Origin: QHXQ01 sp045807745 | Lineage (GTDB): Bacteria > Acidobacteriota > Blastocatellia > Pyrinomonadales > Pyrinomonadaceae | DNA: 64,000 nt | Direction: 5' to 3' | Assembly (NCBI GenBank): GCA_045807745.1 | Contig: JBJMGT010000036.1 | Span: 47,112-111,111, forward strand | In this document: positions 26,364 to 32,976 of the stretch, one piece after another | How the letters are laid out: the number at the start of each line of letters is the position of its first letter | How positions within the stretch are numbered: the stretch's first letter is position 1 | Notes under the pieces: model-generated | What the model saw: only the letters and a program-made list of their open reading frames with translations | Told to the model about the DNA's origin: nothing | Databases searched by the model: none | Position numbers and translations under genes: made by a program

Positions 26364-28286
26364 TTATTGCGGTGGTTGTTGCAGCTTGCGTTTGGCGGCC
26401 TCAGCTTCATGGTATGCGCCGTTGGGCACGTCGCCGAGTTGGAGCGCGGCGTCGAACTCTTGCAATGCTTCTTCGCGCCGGTCGAGGAACGCGAGGATGC
26501 TACCCAAGGCCGTGTGTGCGCGCGAGGCGAGCGCGCGGTCGGCCTCTATGTCGAGCGAAGCGTGCTGGACGGCGAAGCGATAGTTGGCGAGGGCGCGCCC
26601 CAGACGTTCGGCGCGCAACTCTTCGTCGAACGTGTCCTGCGCGGCGCTCGACGCCACCTGCGCGAGCGTGAAGAAGATGCGCGGCTCGCCTTGATATTCC
26701 CGCATCAGATTCTTCAGCCGCGCTTCCGCCTCGTCATACTTTTTCAGCCGCAACAGTTGATTCGCTTCGTCCAGATTCTTGATCAAAGTCGTGCGGCGGG
26801 CCACTGTCTGTTCGTCTTCCGCGTTCGCCGTCGCGGCCGCCGCCTGAATGCGCTTACGCGCTTCCGTCGCACGCGCGCGCGCCGCCGCCGCCTCTGCGGG
26901 CCGTGTCTTCTCGCGCGCCACGTCGAAGCGCGTGATCATGTCGCCTAAGAGACCGGCGATGTCGAAGCCGGCTGCCGCTTGATCGCGTAACTGCTCAGCG
27001 AAGTAGAAGGCGAGCACTGCGCCGCGCTCGTAAGCGTCGGCGAGTTGCGCCATCTGCTCGTCGGCGATTGAGCCGCGCACGGTCTTTAGCTCCTCAATGA
27101 TCTGCGCGCGCTCGGCCGGCGTCGCTTTCGCCAGCCGCTCGGCCGCTTTCTCCGTCAACACTTGTTGGCGCGCGGACGCGATCAACTGCGCGTCCGTCGC
27201 GGCGACGAGCGAGCGCCCAACCGCCGTGAAGATGTCATAGCGCGGCGGGTCGAGTTGCTCGATGATCTGTTCCGGCTCTGCGCCGCTCGCCGGTGTGGGC
27301 GCACTGCCTTTATCAACCTGCGGCCCCTTTGGCCGTGTGGTCGGCGGGGTGCTCACGCCTTCGAGCAGCGTGCGCAGGTCGGCGCGGCGCTGTGCGATCT
27401 CGCGGTTGTAGCGCAGGACGAGCGGGTCGATCAGATATTGCAGATAGGCGCGGCGCACTTCCGCCGAGCGCGGGTCGGCGTTGAGCGGCACGACCAGAAA
27501 ATAATCATCGCCGATGATGCGCAGGTTGAACGCGCCGGGCGCGCCAAGCAAGTCGGGCACGACGACGAACCGGCGCTCGTGTTCGCGCGGAATGATGATC
27601 TTGCGTGCGTCCTTTTTCTTATTAGTCGCGGTGCTCGTGACCGTAGTGGTCTCGGTCACGCTCGTCACAGGGCGCGTGTGCAGAAAGATGAGCGTCGCGC
27701 GCACGGTGTCGGCAATGGGGCGGCGCATCTGATCGCCCGCCGACTGATGGTCTCTGAAGTAAGCGGGCATGCGCGCCTCTATGCCGGATGCGCGATAGAA
27801 CTCGTGCACGAGCGGCGCAAAGTCGAGCACTTCAAGCACGCCTTGGGCGAGATCATCGGAGCGCGCGGGCGCTTCCAACTCCGGCGGCGGCCCCAACGCG
27901 AAGGCCAGTGAGACGTAGCGCGCCGCCTGCTCGCCGGGCGAACGATCCCCCGGCAACTTATTCAACTCGTAGAAGCGTGCCAGGCGGCGGCGTAAGTCCG
28001 CATCGAGGTTAGCTTGATCTTTACGCAGTTGCGCGCGGAAGACGTTCGGCTCGCGCCCCGGCGGCGGCTCGAAGCCTGCCGCATCGAGCGCCGCCATTAC
28101 AATGATCAGACGCTGGTCGGCCGCGAACTGCACGCCGTACTCGGACAGATCGATAGTGCTGGCGCGTTGCGGGGGCGCGCTCACAGGCGCTGGCGGCGTG
28201 GTCGTCGTCGGCTGTCTATTAACTTGCGCCAACGCCAATGTCTGATTGAGCATGAGCGCGGCGGCGATCAGGAAATACTTGGTCAT
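26364..28286 (-). CDS. Secreted hypothetical protein with C-terminal TPR-like helices
   Basis: This 640-residue exported protein is of unknown function. ATG 28286 gives a signal peptide (MTKYFLIAAALMLNQTLALAQ); the longer reading upstream lacks coding character. A Thr/Pro-rich linker follows. The middle part has mixed strands including HERRFVVVPDLLGAPGAFNLRIIGDDYFLVVPLNADP. The last ~150 residues read as helix pairs (DEANQLLRLKKYDEAEARLKNLMREYQGEPRIFFTLAQVAS and HTALGSILAFLDRREEALQEFDAALQLGD), typical of tetratricopeptide repeats. The TPR end suggests a protein-protein role at the cell envelope. The gene ends two bases after the heptad repeat shared with the PDZ gene. Confidence 0.78.
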   Translation of the reverse strand: MTKYFLIAAALMLNQTLALAQVNRQPTTTTPPAPVSAPPQRASTIDLSEYGVQFAADQRLIIVMAALDAAGFEPPPGREPNVFRAQLRKDQANLDADLRRRLARFYELNKLPGDRSPGEQAARYVSLAFALGPPPELEAPARSDDLAQGVLEVLDFAPLVHEFYRASGIEARMPAYFRDHQSAGDQMRRPIADTVRATLIFLHTRPVTSVTETTTVTSTATNKKKDARKIIIPREHERRFVVVPDLLGAPGAFNLRIIGDDYFLVVPLNADPRSAEVRRAYLQYLIDPLVLRYNREIAQRRADLRTLLEGVSTPPTTRPKGPQVDKGSAPTPASGAEPEQIIEQLDPPRYDIFTAVGRSLVAATDAQLIASARQQVLTEKAAERLAKATPAERAQIIEELKTVRGSIADEQMAQLADAYERGAVLAFYFAEQLRDQAAAGFDIAGLLGDMITRFDVAREKTRPAEAAAARARATEARKRIQAAAATANAEDEQTVARRTTLIKNLDEANQLLRLKKYDEAEARLKNLMREYQGEPRIFFTLAQVASSAAQDTFDEELRAERLGRALANYRFAVQHASLDIEADRALASRAHTALGSILAFLDRREEALQEFDAALQLGDVPNGAYHEAEAAKRKLQQPPQ

Positions 28287-28393
28287 AGCTGGGGCATTAA
28301 ATCTCGTGTGTCGTGTTGCGATGTCGGGGAGTTTAACTAACAGGTTGCACGTTGAAGGATGAGCGCGGGCGCGGGTCAGTTGTCTGCCGCGCG

Positions 28394-28879
28394 CTAATGT
28401 TGCTCGCCCTCCCTGCGCGCTTTCAGTCTCTGACCGGCGCGCAGCAAGCGTAAGGTTACAGGATAGGCGACCAGCGAACAAACGACGGAGAGGACGAGAC
28501 CGCCGACGGCGAACGGCAGCAATATGTCCCAGCCGTGCGCGAACAACTCGTGCCAGTAAGCGAGGGTCAGCGGGTGCGAATTTTTGAGCAACTCAAGCGC
28601 TGCGCGCGGCAGGCGCACGGGCCGACCGAGCAAGCGCGCGCCCAAGCCATAGGACGCGAGGATGATCGGCACGAGCGTCAGGAACGGGTTATTGAGAAAC
28701 GTGCCCGTGAAGATCGCGATCTTGTTAAAGCGAAAGAGAAACGCGACGAGCGTCGCGAGGATCGTGTGCAGCCCCAGAAACGGCGAGAAGGCGATGAAGA
28801 CGCCGACCGCAAACGCGAGCGCCGTCCGCTCGGGCGGATCGTCCAGCGCGAGCAGACGGCGAAACACGGAGCGAAACAT
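28394..28879 (-). CDS. DUF2062 membrane protein
   Basis: This 161-residue protein of the DUF2062 family has the conserved core ALAFAVGVFIAFSPFLGLHTILATLVAFLFRFNK followed by GTFLNNPFLTLVPIILASYGLG, with a later helix pair near LLPFAVGGLVLSVVCSLVAYPVTL. Four membrane segments are likely. The function of the family is unknown; it is sometimes linked to glycosyltransferases or transport. The ATG at 28879 is three bases from the end of a heptad hairpin, and no Shine-Dalgarno sequence is visible, which is unusual. It lies downstream of the STAS/kinase genes, read in the same direction. Confidence 0.85.
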   Translation of the reverse strand: MFRSVFRRLLALDDPPERTALAFAVGVFIAFSPFLGLHTILATLVAFLFRFNKIAIFTGTFLNNPFLTLVPIILASYGLGARLLGRPVRLPRAALELLKNSHPLTLAYWHELFAHGWDILLPFAVGGLVLSVVCSLVAYPVTLRLLRAGQRLKARREGEQH

Positions 28880-28964
28880 AAGAGTGCTGAGTGCTGAGTG
28901 CTGAGTGCTGAGTCAGAAAGCGGTTTCTTTCCACTCAGGACTCAGCACTCAGCACTCAGCACTG
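28880..28964. repeat. Heptad inverted repeat (agtgctg)
   Basis: Four near-perfect tandem copies of agtgctg lie at 28882-28913, and the complementary cagcact copies at 28933-28963, around a 19-base loop. This is the most regular of the six heptad arrays. It fills the gap between the STAS gene stop and the DUF2062 start and overlaps the place where the DUF2062 ribosome-binding site should be. Confidence 0.85.
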
Positions 28965-28969
28965 CGCTT

Positions 28970-29317
28970 TTATTTGAAGCTATTGAGCGCGGTGGCTTCG
29001 TCGTCGTACACGTCGAAGACGGTCAGCAGCTTGGTGATGGCGAGCAGGTCTTGAATCTTCTGCGTCAGGTTGAGGAGCTTGAGCTGCCCGCCCTCGCGGT
29101 TGATCGTCGTGAAGCTGGAGACGAGTTCGCCGATGCCGCTCGAATCGACGTAGCTGACCTGCCCCAGATTCAAGAGGATTTTCTTCTTGCCCTCTTCGAT
29201 GAGCCGCCGGATCGCGCTGCGCAAAGAGACGCTGCCTTCGCCAATCGTGATCTTGCCGGAGAGATCGAGCACGGTCACGTCGCCGGCTTGTCGTTCGGAA
29301 ATGTTCAGTTCAGCCAT
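28970..29317 (-). CDS. STAS-domain anti-sigma factor antagonist
   Basis: This is an anti-anti-sigma factor of the SpoIIAA/RsbV type, 115 residues and one STAS domain. The phosphorylatable serine is in YVDSSGIGELVSS. The flanking strands (GDVTVLDLSGKITIG and KKILLNLGQVSYVDS) fit the family. aaggag precedes the ATG. The neighbouring upstream gene at 29421 encodes the matching HATPase kinase, so the two should form a partner-switching pair in which the kinase phosphorylates this protein to release or capture a sigma factor. No sigma factor gene is within the window. Confidence 0.93.
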   Translation of the reverse strand: MAELNISERQAGDVTVLDLSGKITIGEGSVSLRSAIRRLIEEGKKKILLNLGQVSYVDSSGIGELVSSFTTINREGGQLKLLNLTQKIQDLLAITKLLTVFDVYDDEATALNSFK

Positions 29318-29335
29318 TGTCGGAAATCTCCTTCG

Positions 29336-29420
29336 GTCAGTAGTCAGTTTTCAGTTTTGAGTTTTCAGTTTTCAGCCGCTAGCTTGAAGCTGAAAACTAA
29401 AAACCGAAAACTGAAAACTC
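29336..29420. repeat. Heptad inverted repeat (ttttcag)
   Basis: The gap between the kinase and the STAS gene holds steps gttttca, gttttga, gttttca (29341-29375) and the complementary tgaaaac-type arm (29389-29420). The loop is short. The heptamer differs from those of the other five arrays but the 7-bp step and inverted layout are the same. It separates two functionally coupled genes, so it may set their relative expression. Confidence 0.75.
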
Positions 29421-29834
29421 TTATTTCTTCTTCGTCATACGCACGACGGTGCCGCCTTCGGGATGTGGGCCCCACTCGACCTCGTCCATGAATGAGCGCA
29501 TGAAGAGGATGCCGCGCCCCGAAGTCTTCAACAGATTCTGCGGGTCGGTTGGGTCTGCGACTTCAGTTGGATTAAACCCCTGACCGCGATCCCTGACCGT
29601 CACGACGAGTTGCGCGGCGGAATCGGCGAACGTGATCTCGACCGGCACACCCGCGTCCTGCTTGTTGCCATGCAGGACGGCGTTGGTGACGGCCTCGCGC
29701 ACGGCCAAATCCAACCCATAAGCCGCCTCTTCGCTCAAGCCCACGCGGCGGGCCACGTCGTCGGCGGCGGCCGCCGCTTCGGCGACCGACTCGACGCGGC
29801 TCGGCAGTACCAATTCTGTCGTCTCGTCCGTCAC
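29421..29834 (-). CDS. Anti-sigma factor serine kinase, RsbW/SpoIIAB-like
   Basis: This is a stand-alone GHKL (HATPase_c_2) kinase domain of 137 residues. The N-box is AVREAVTNAVLHGNK, the G1 box VRDRGQGFNP, and the G2 region SGRGILFMRSFMDEV. It would bind a sigma factor and phosphorylate the STAS protein encoded just downstream. ATG at 29834 is taken as start. The gene is divergent from aroA with about 100 bases between, enough for both promoters. The target sigma factor is unknown. Confidence 0.92.
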   Translation of the reverse strand: MTDETTELVLPSRVESVAEAAAAADDVARRVGLSEEAAYGLDLAVREAVTNAVLHGNKQDAGVPVEITFADSAAQLVVTVRDRGQGFNPTEVADPTDPQNLLKTSGRGILFMRSFMDEVEWGPHPEGGTVVRMTKKK

Positions 29835-29938
29835 AAGCGCAGCAAACTCTGGAAATTAAAGCGTGCACGGTGTAACACGACCCCCGCGCGACTGTCAAGA
29901 ACTGTCATCCTATCCAAGCTTTGTTTTAAGATGAGCGC

Positions 29939-31243
29939 ATGATCATGCAACCTGCACGGCGCGTGCGCGGCCGCGTGCGCGTGCCCGGCGATAAGTCGCT
30001 CTCGCATCGCGCGGCGCTGCTGGCGGCGCTCACCACCGGCGGGCGTGTGCGCATCGAGAATTTTGCGACGAGCGCCGATTGCGCTTCGACGCTCGCGTGT
30101 CTCGGCCAACTCGGTGTGCAGATCGAGCGGCGCGATCAGACAGTCGAGATCACAGGCGCGGGGCTGCAACTGCCGCGCGCGCCCGCTGTGCCGCTCGACT
30201 GCGGCAACAGCGGCACGACGATGCGCCTGCTGGCGGGCGTGCTTGCAGGTCAACTGTTTACGACGACGCTCACGGGCGACGACTCTTTGCGTGCGCGCCC
30301 GATGCGGCGCGTGATCGAGCCGCTCACACAGATGGGTGCGCACGTCGCGGCGCACGCTGGCTGCGCGCCGCTCGAACTCACGGGGCGATACCCACTCGCG
30401 CCCATCAATTACACGCCGCCCGTCGCCAGCGCGCAGATCAAATCGTGTGTGCTGCTCGCCGGTCTCAACGCCAACGGGCGGACTACGGTCGTCGAGCACA
30501 CGCCGACGCGCGATCACACCGAGCGCCTGCTGCGTTGGTTCGGCGTCGATGTTGAGGCAACGGAGGCGGACAGCGCACAGACGGTCGCGCTCAACGGCGG
30601 CGCACGGCTCGCGGCGCGCGACTGCGCGATTCCCGGCGATATCTCTTCCGCCGCTTTCTTTCTCGTCGCCGCTGCGCTCTTGCCTGATTCCGATCTGACG
30701 CTCACGAGTGTCGGATTGAATCCGACGCGCGCGCAACTCATCGACACCTTACGTGCACTCGGCGCGGACGTGCAGATTGAAGCTGTGCGCGAGCAGACGA
30801 ACGAGCCGGTGGGCGACGTGCGCGTGCGTGGCGGCCTCGCACCGATGGCTGCGGGCGCGAACGTCTTGCGCGGCCCGCTCATCGCAGCGTTGATCGACGA
30901 GTTGCCGATCCTGTGCGTGCTCGGCACACAACTCGCGGGCGGGCTGACGATTCGCGACGCGGGCGAGTTGCGCGTCAAAGAGACAGATCGCATCCGGGCG
31001 CTGGTGCTTAACCTGCGCGCGGTCGGCGCGGAGGTTGAAGAGTATGAGGACGGGCTGGCCGTTAACGGCCCCGCGAGCTTAGTCGGCGCACGGCTCGATG
31101 CTTATGGCGATCATCGCATTGCCATGGCCGCAGCCGTCGCCGCGCTCATCGCTGCGGGTGCGTCCGAGATCGCTGGCGCGGATTGCGTCGCGATCTCCTT
31201 CCCCGAATTTTTCCCGCTACTCGAATCGGTGCTCGTACGATGA
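29939..31243 (+). CDS. aroA: 3-phosphoshikimate 1-carboxyvinyltransferase (EPSP synthase)
   Basis: This enzyme transfers the enolpyruvyl group of PEP to shikimate-3-phosphate, the sixth step of the shikimate pathway. It has 434 residues, normal length. The N-terminal motif is RVPGDKSLSHRAALLAALTTG with the PEP-site Lys. The first signature is DCGNSGTTMRLLAGVLAG. The second is VKETDRIRALVLNLRAVGAEVEE, and the C-terminal DHRIAMAAAVAAL is also present. ATG 29939 or the in-frame ATG six bases later could be the start. The stop overlaps the aroK start (ATGA), which implies translational coupling. It lies divergent from the anti-sigma kinase. Confidence 0.95.
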   Translation: MIMQPARRVRGRVRVPGDKSLSHRAALLAALTTGGRVRIENFATSADCASTLACLGQLGVQIERRDQTVEITGAGLQLPRAPAVPLDCGNSGTTMRLLAGVLAGQLFTTTLTGDDSLRARPMRRVIEPLTQMGAHVAAHAGCAPLELTGRYPLAPINYTPPVASAQIKSCVLLAGLNANGRTTVVEHTPTRDHTERLLRWFGVDVEATEADSAQTVALNGGARLAARDCAIPGDISSAAFFLVAAALLPDSDLTLTSVGLNPTRAQLIDTLRALGADVQIEAVREQTNEPVGDVRVRGGLAPMAAGANVLRGPLIAALIDELPILCVLGTQLAGGLTIRDAGELRVKETDRIRALVLNLRAVGAEVEEYEDGLAVNGPASLVGARLDAYGDHRIAMAAAVAALIAAGASEIAGADCVAISFPEFFPLLESVLVR

Positions 31244-31779
31244 CGACTGATACAACCACGCCGCGCATCGTCATCACCGGCTTCATGGCCGCGGGCAAGA
31301 CGGCGCTCGCCCGCGCGCTCGCCGCCGAGCTTCAGTGCGCGTGGCTCGACCTCGATGAATTCATCGCCGCGCGCGAACGGCGCAGCGTGCCCGTGATCAT
31401 CGACGCAGATGGTGAAACGCGTTTCCGCGAAGTCGAAACGGCCGCGTTGCGCGCCGCCCTCGCAACCGACGCGCGCGTGTTCGCGCTCGGCGGCGGCACG
31501 TGGACAATCGCACGTAATCGCGCGCTGATCGCCGAGCACGATTGCGTCACCGTCTGGCTCGACGCGCCATTCGAGTTATGCTGGCAGCGCATCACAACTA
31601 GCAACAATGCGCGGCCGCTCGCGCGTGACGCCGCCGCAGCGCGTACACGTTACGACGAGCGCCGCGCCTGCTATCAACTCGCCGCGCATCAAGTTATTGT
31701 TAGCGCGACGCAAACCGCAGACGAGATTGCACAGGCGCTTGTCAACAAGCTGGCGCATCTACCAAGCGACACACAGTAA
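31240..31779 (+). CDS. aroK: Shikimate kinase
   Basis: This P-loop kinase phosphorylates the 3-hydroxyl of shikimate; it acts immediately before AroA in the pathway. It has 179 residues. Walker A is GFMAAGKTALA, slightly off the usual GFMGxGKST. The substrate Asp lies in WLDLDEFIAARE, and FALGGGTW provides the glycine-rich shikimate-binding loop. The lid Arg-rich segment is ARPLARDAAAARTRYDERRACYQ. The start ATG at 31240 overlaps the aroA stop by four bases. Earlier in-frame codons inside aroA are rejected. An aagga-like site after the stop belongs to IS-derived sequence and not to another gene. Confidence 0.92.
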   Translation: MTTDTTTPRIVITGFMAAGKTALARALAAELQCAWLDLDEFIAARERRSVPVIIDADGETRFREVETAALRAALATDARVFALGGGTWTIARNRALIAEHDCVTVWLDAPFELCWQRITTSNNARPLARDAAAARTRYDERRACYQLAAHQVIVSATQTADEIAQALVNKLAHLPSDTQ

Positions 31780-31817
31780 GGAGGTTATCGCTTATCTACA
31801 AATTCTATACTTTAGGC

Positions 31818-32150
31818 CTAAGTACAGGACAAAAGTTTGATAACCCTTCGCAGAGCAACACGTTCAGCCTTGCATAGCTGATTGCGTAGTATACGCCGCA
31901 GATGATCCAGCCCATGCCGGAAGATGCTCACCGCCGCATAGGGCAACTCGAACGAGCGCAGGAAGCGCTGGATGCGCTTGTAATGCGATGCCGTTTGCAC
32001 GCCCCCGGCAAAGACGCCCGCGCCCTCCGCGAGGTTGACGCTGCGGACTTGAATCAAGGCGACCAGGAACTTGGCCACGAAGTTGATGCGGGCTTTATTC
32101 CACGCTACAGTGCTGGCAAGCGTTCGCTCCAGCAAGCGAATGTCGGCCAT
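31818..32150 (-). pseudogene. IS4-family transposase, internally deleted
   Basis: The N-terminal part is recognisable: WNKARINFVAKFLVALIQVRSVNLAE, then TASHYKRIQRFLRSFELPYAAV, as in IS4-type DDE transposases. After about residue 78 the sequence jumps to what looks like the extreme C-terminal tail (RNQLCKAERVALRRVIKLLS). The stop codon lies in the terminal inverted repeat, as in intact elements. The whole catalytic core with its DDE residues is missing, so it cannot transpose by itself. Confidence 0.65.
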
Positions 32151-32255
32151 CGCAGGCTTCTCCTTTCAAGACGCACTGGCCAGTGGTCTTGCTCAGGATA
32201 AAGGCGCGGTGGCCTTTTATGCAGGTTCAAAGAACTATTTTTGTCCTGTACTCAG
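31819..32255. mobile_element. Internally deleted IS4-type element with both terminal inverted repeats
   Basis: The ends are inverted copies. ctaagtacaggacaaaa at 31819-31835 matches the complement of 32239-32255 with one mismatch in 17. Inside is a minus-strand transposase remnant of 110 codons instead of about 350, so this is a 437-base deletion derivative resembling a MITE. No direct target-site repeat is obvious at the flanks. It lies just downstream of aroK. Confidence 0.65.
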
Positions 32256-32351
32256 ACCCCATTTATAGGCCGGCAGATGCGGCGCAGTGTGGTTTATTTC
32301 GCGCTCCCGGCATTCTGCGAAAGCACGTCGCCCCCGATCAAGCGAGGTTTA

Positions 32352-32612
32352 TCATGCCCGGCAAGGAAGTAGCTGATGCCGACGACGCGCCGGTGCAAGC
32401 CCGTCTGCGCGCCGTGCTCGCACCTTCTTCTTGATGAAACGATGATCCTGCTCGATCACGTTATTCAGATATTTCACGCGCCTGAGCTTGCAGTCCAATG
32501 GCACAAATCGCTCCGCTTGTGAGGCGTTGAATGCATCAGGATAAGCGGCGTTCTTATCGACGCTGATCGAGAACGGCAGACGGCGATGCGCAGAACGAAG
32601 GATATTTTCCAC
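32352..32612 (-). pseudogene. IS6-family transposase fragment, minus strand
   Basis: The stretch encodes SVDKNAAYPDAFN and CKLRRVKYLNNVIEQDHRFIKKKVRA, the central catalytic part of IS6/IS26-type transposases, with the second Asp-containing strand and the conserved EQDHR. Upstream the frame has no N-terminal helix-turn-helix region, and downstream it runs out of family similarity at the Arg-rich end. Boundaries are approximate. It is a broken copy, probably dead. Confidence 0.65.
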
Positions 32613-32689
32613 GGGAAAGGGCGATTCTTGCTCTTTCGGGCTGACTGTGGTCTGCTGATGGGTATTCTCCCAGCTTCACCCATGTTCCA

Positions 32690-32835
32690 AGCCCTTACCT
32701 GGAGGCGTTCGCCCCCTCGGTGAAGGAGAAAGTCTTACCCTCGGGTTGTAAGCTCAGGCGGGTGAAGTACCTCAACAACGTGATCGAGCTAGATCACCGA
32801 TGGCCTAGAAAAACTCCTGAAAAGCGCGTATTGTA
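32690..32835 (+). pseudogene. IS6-family transposase fragment, plus strand
   Basis: Reading on the plus strand gives YLEAFAPSVKEKVLP, CKLRRVKYLNNVIE and LDHRW before a stop at TAG near 32833. This is the same transposase region as the fragment at 32352-32612 but in the opposite orientation. The codons differ at many silent sites, so it comes from a different IS6 relative and not from a recent duplication. It is too short to be annotated as a gene. Confidence 0.6.
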
Positions 32836-32976
32836 GCAACGTCTGTAACGTGAGAATTACGCTGACCCGCACCATAGCTCCGCTACCCGTTCCGTCACAT
32901 AGCGACGCCAAACAGGTCCGTCTGCTGCTGCGCTGACGAGCGTATGAACCATTGGACGATGGAGGATGATTTGGCA

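Noticed and set aside
28882..28963. Possible CRISPR array
   Set aside because: The units are seven bases without spacers and the second half is the inverse of the first, so it is a hairpin and not repeat-spacer structure. No cas genes are present.
31780..31818. Small gene after aroK suggested by an aaggagg-like site
   Set aside because: The following sequence has no open frame of note and runs into the IS4 terminal repeat.
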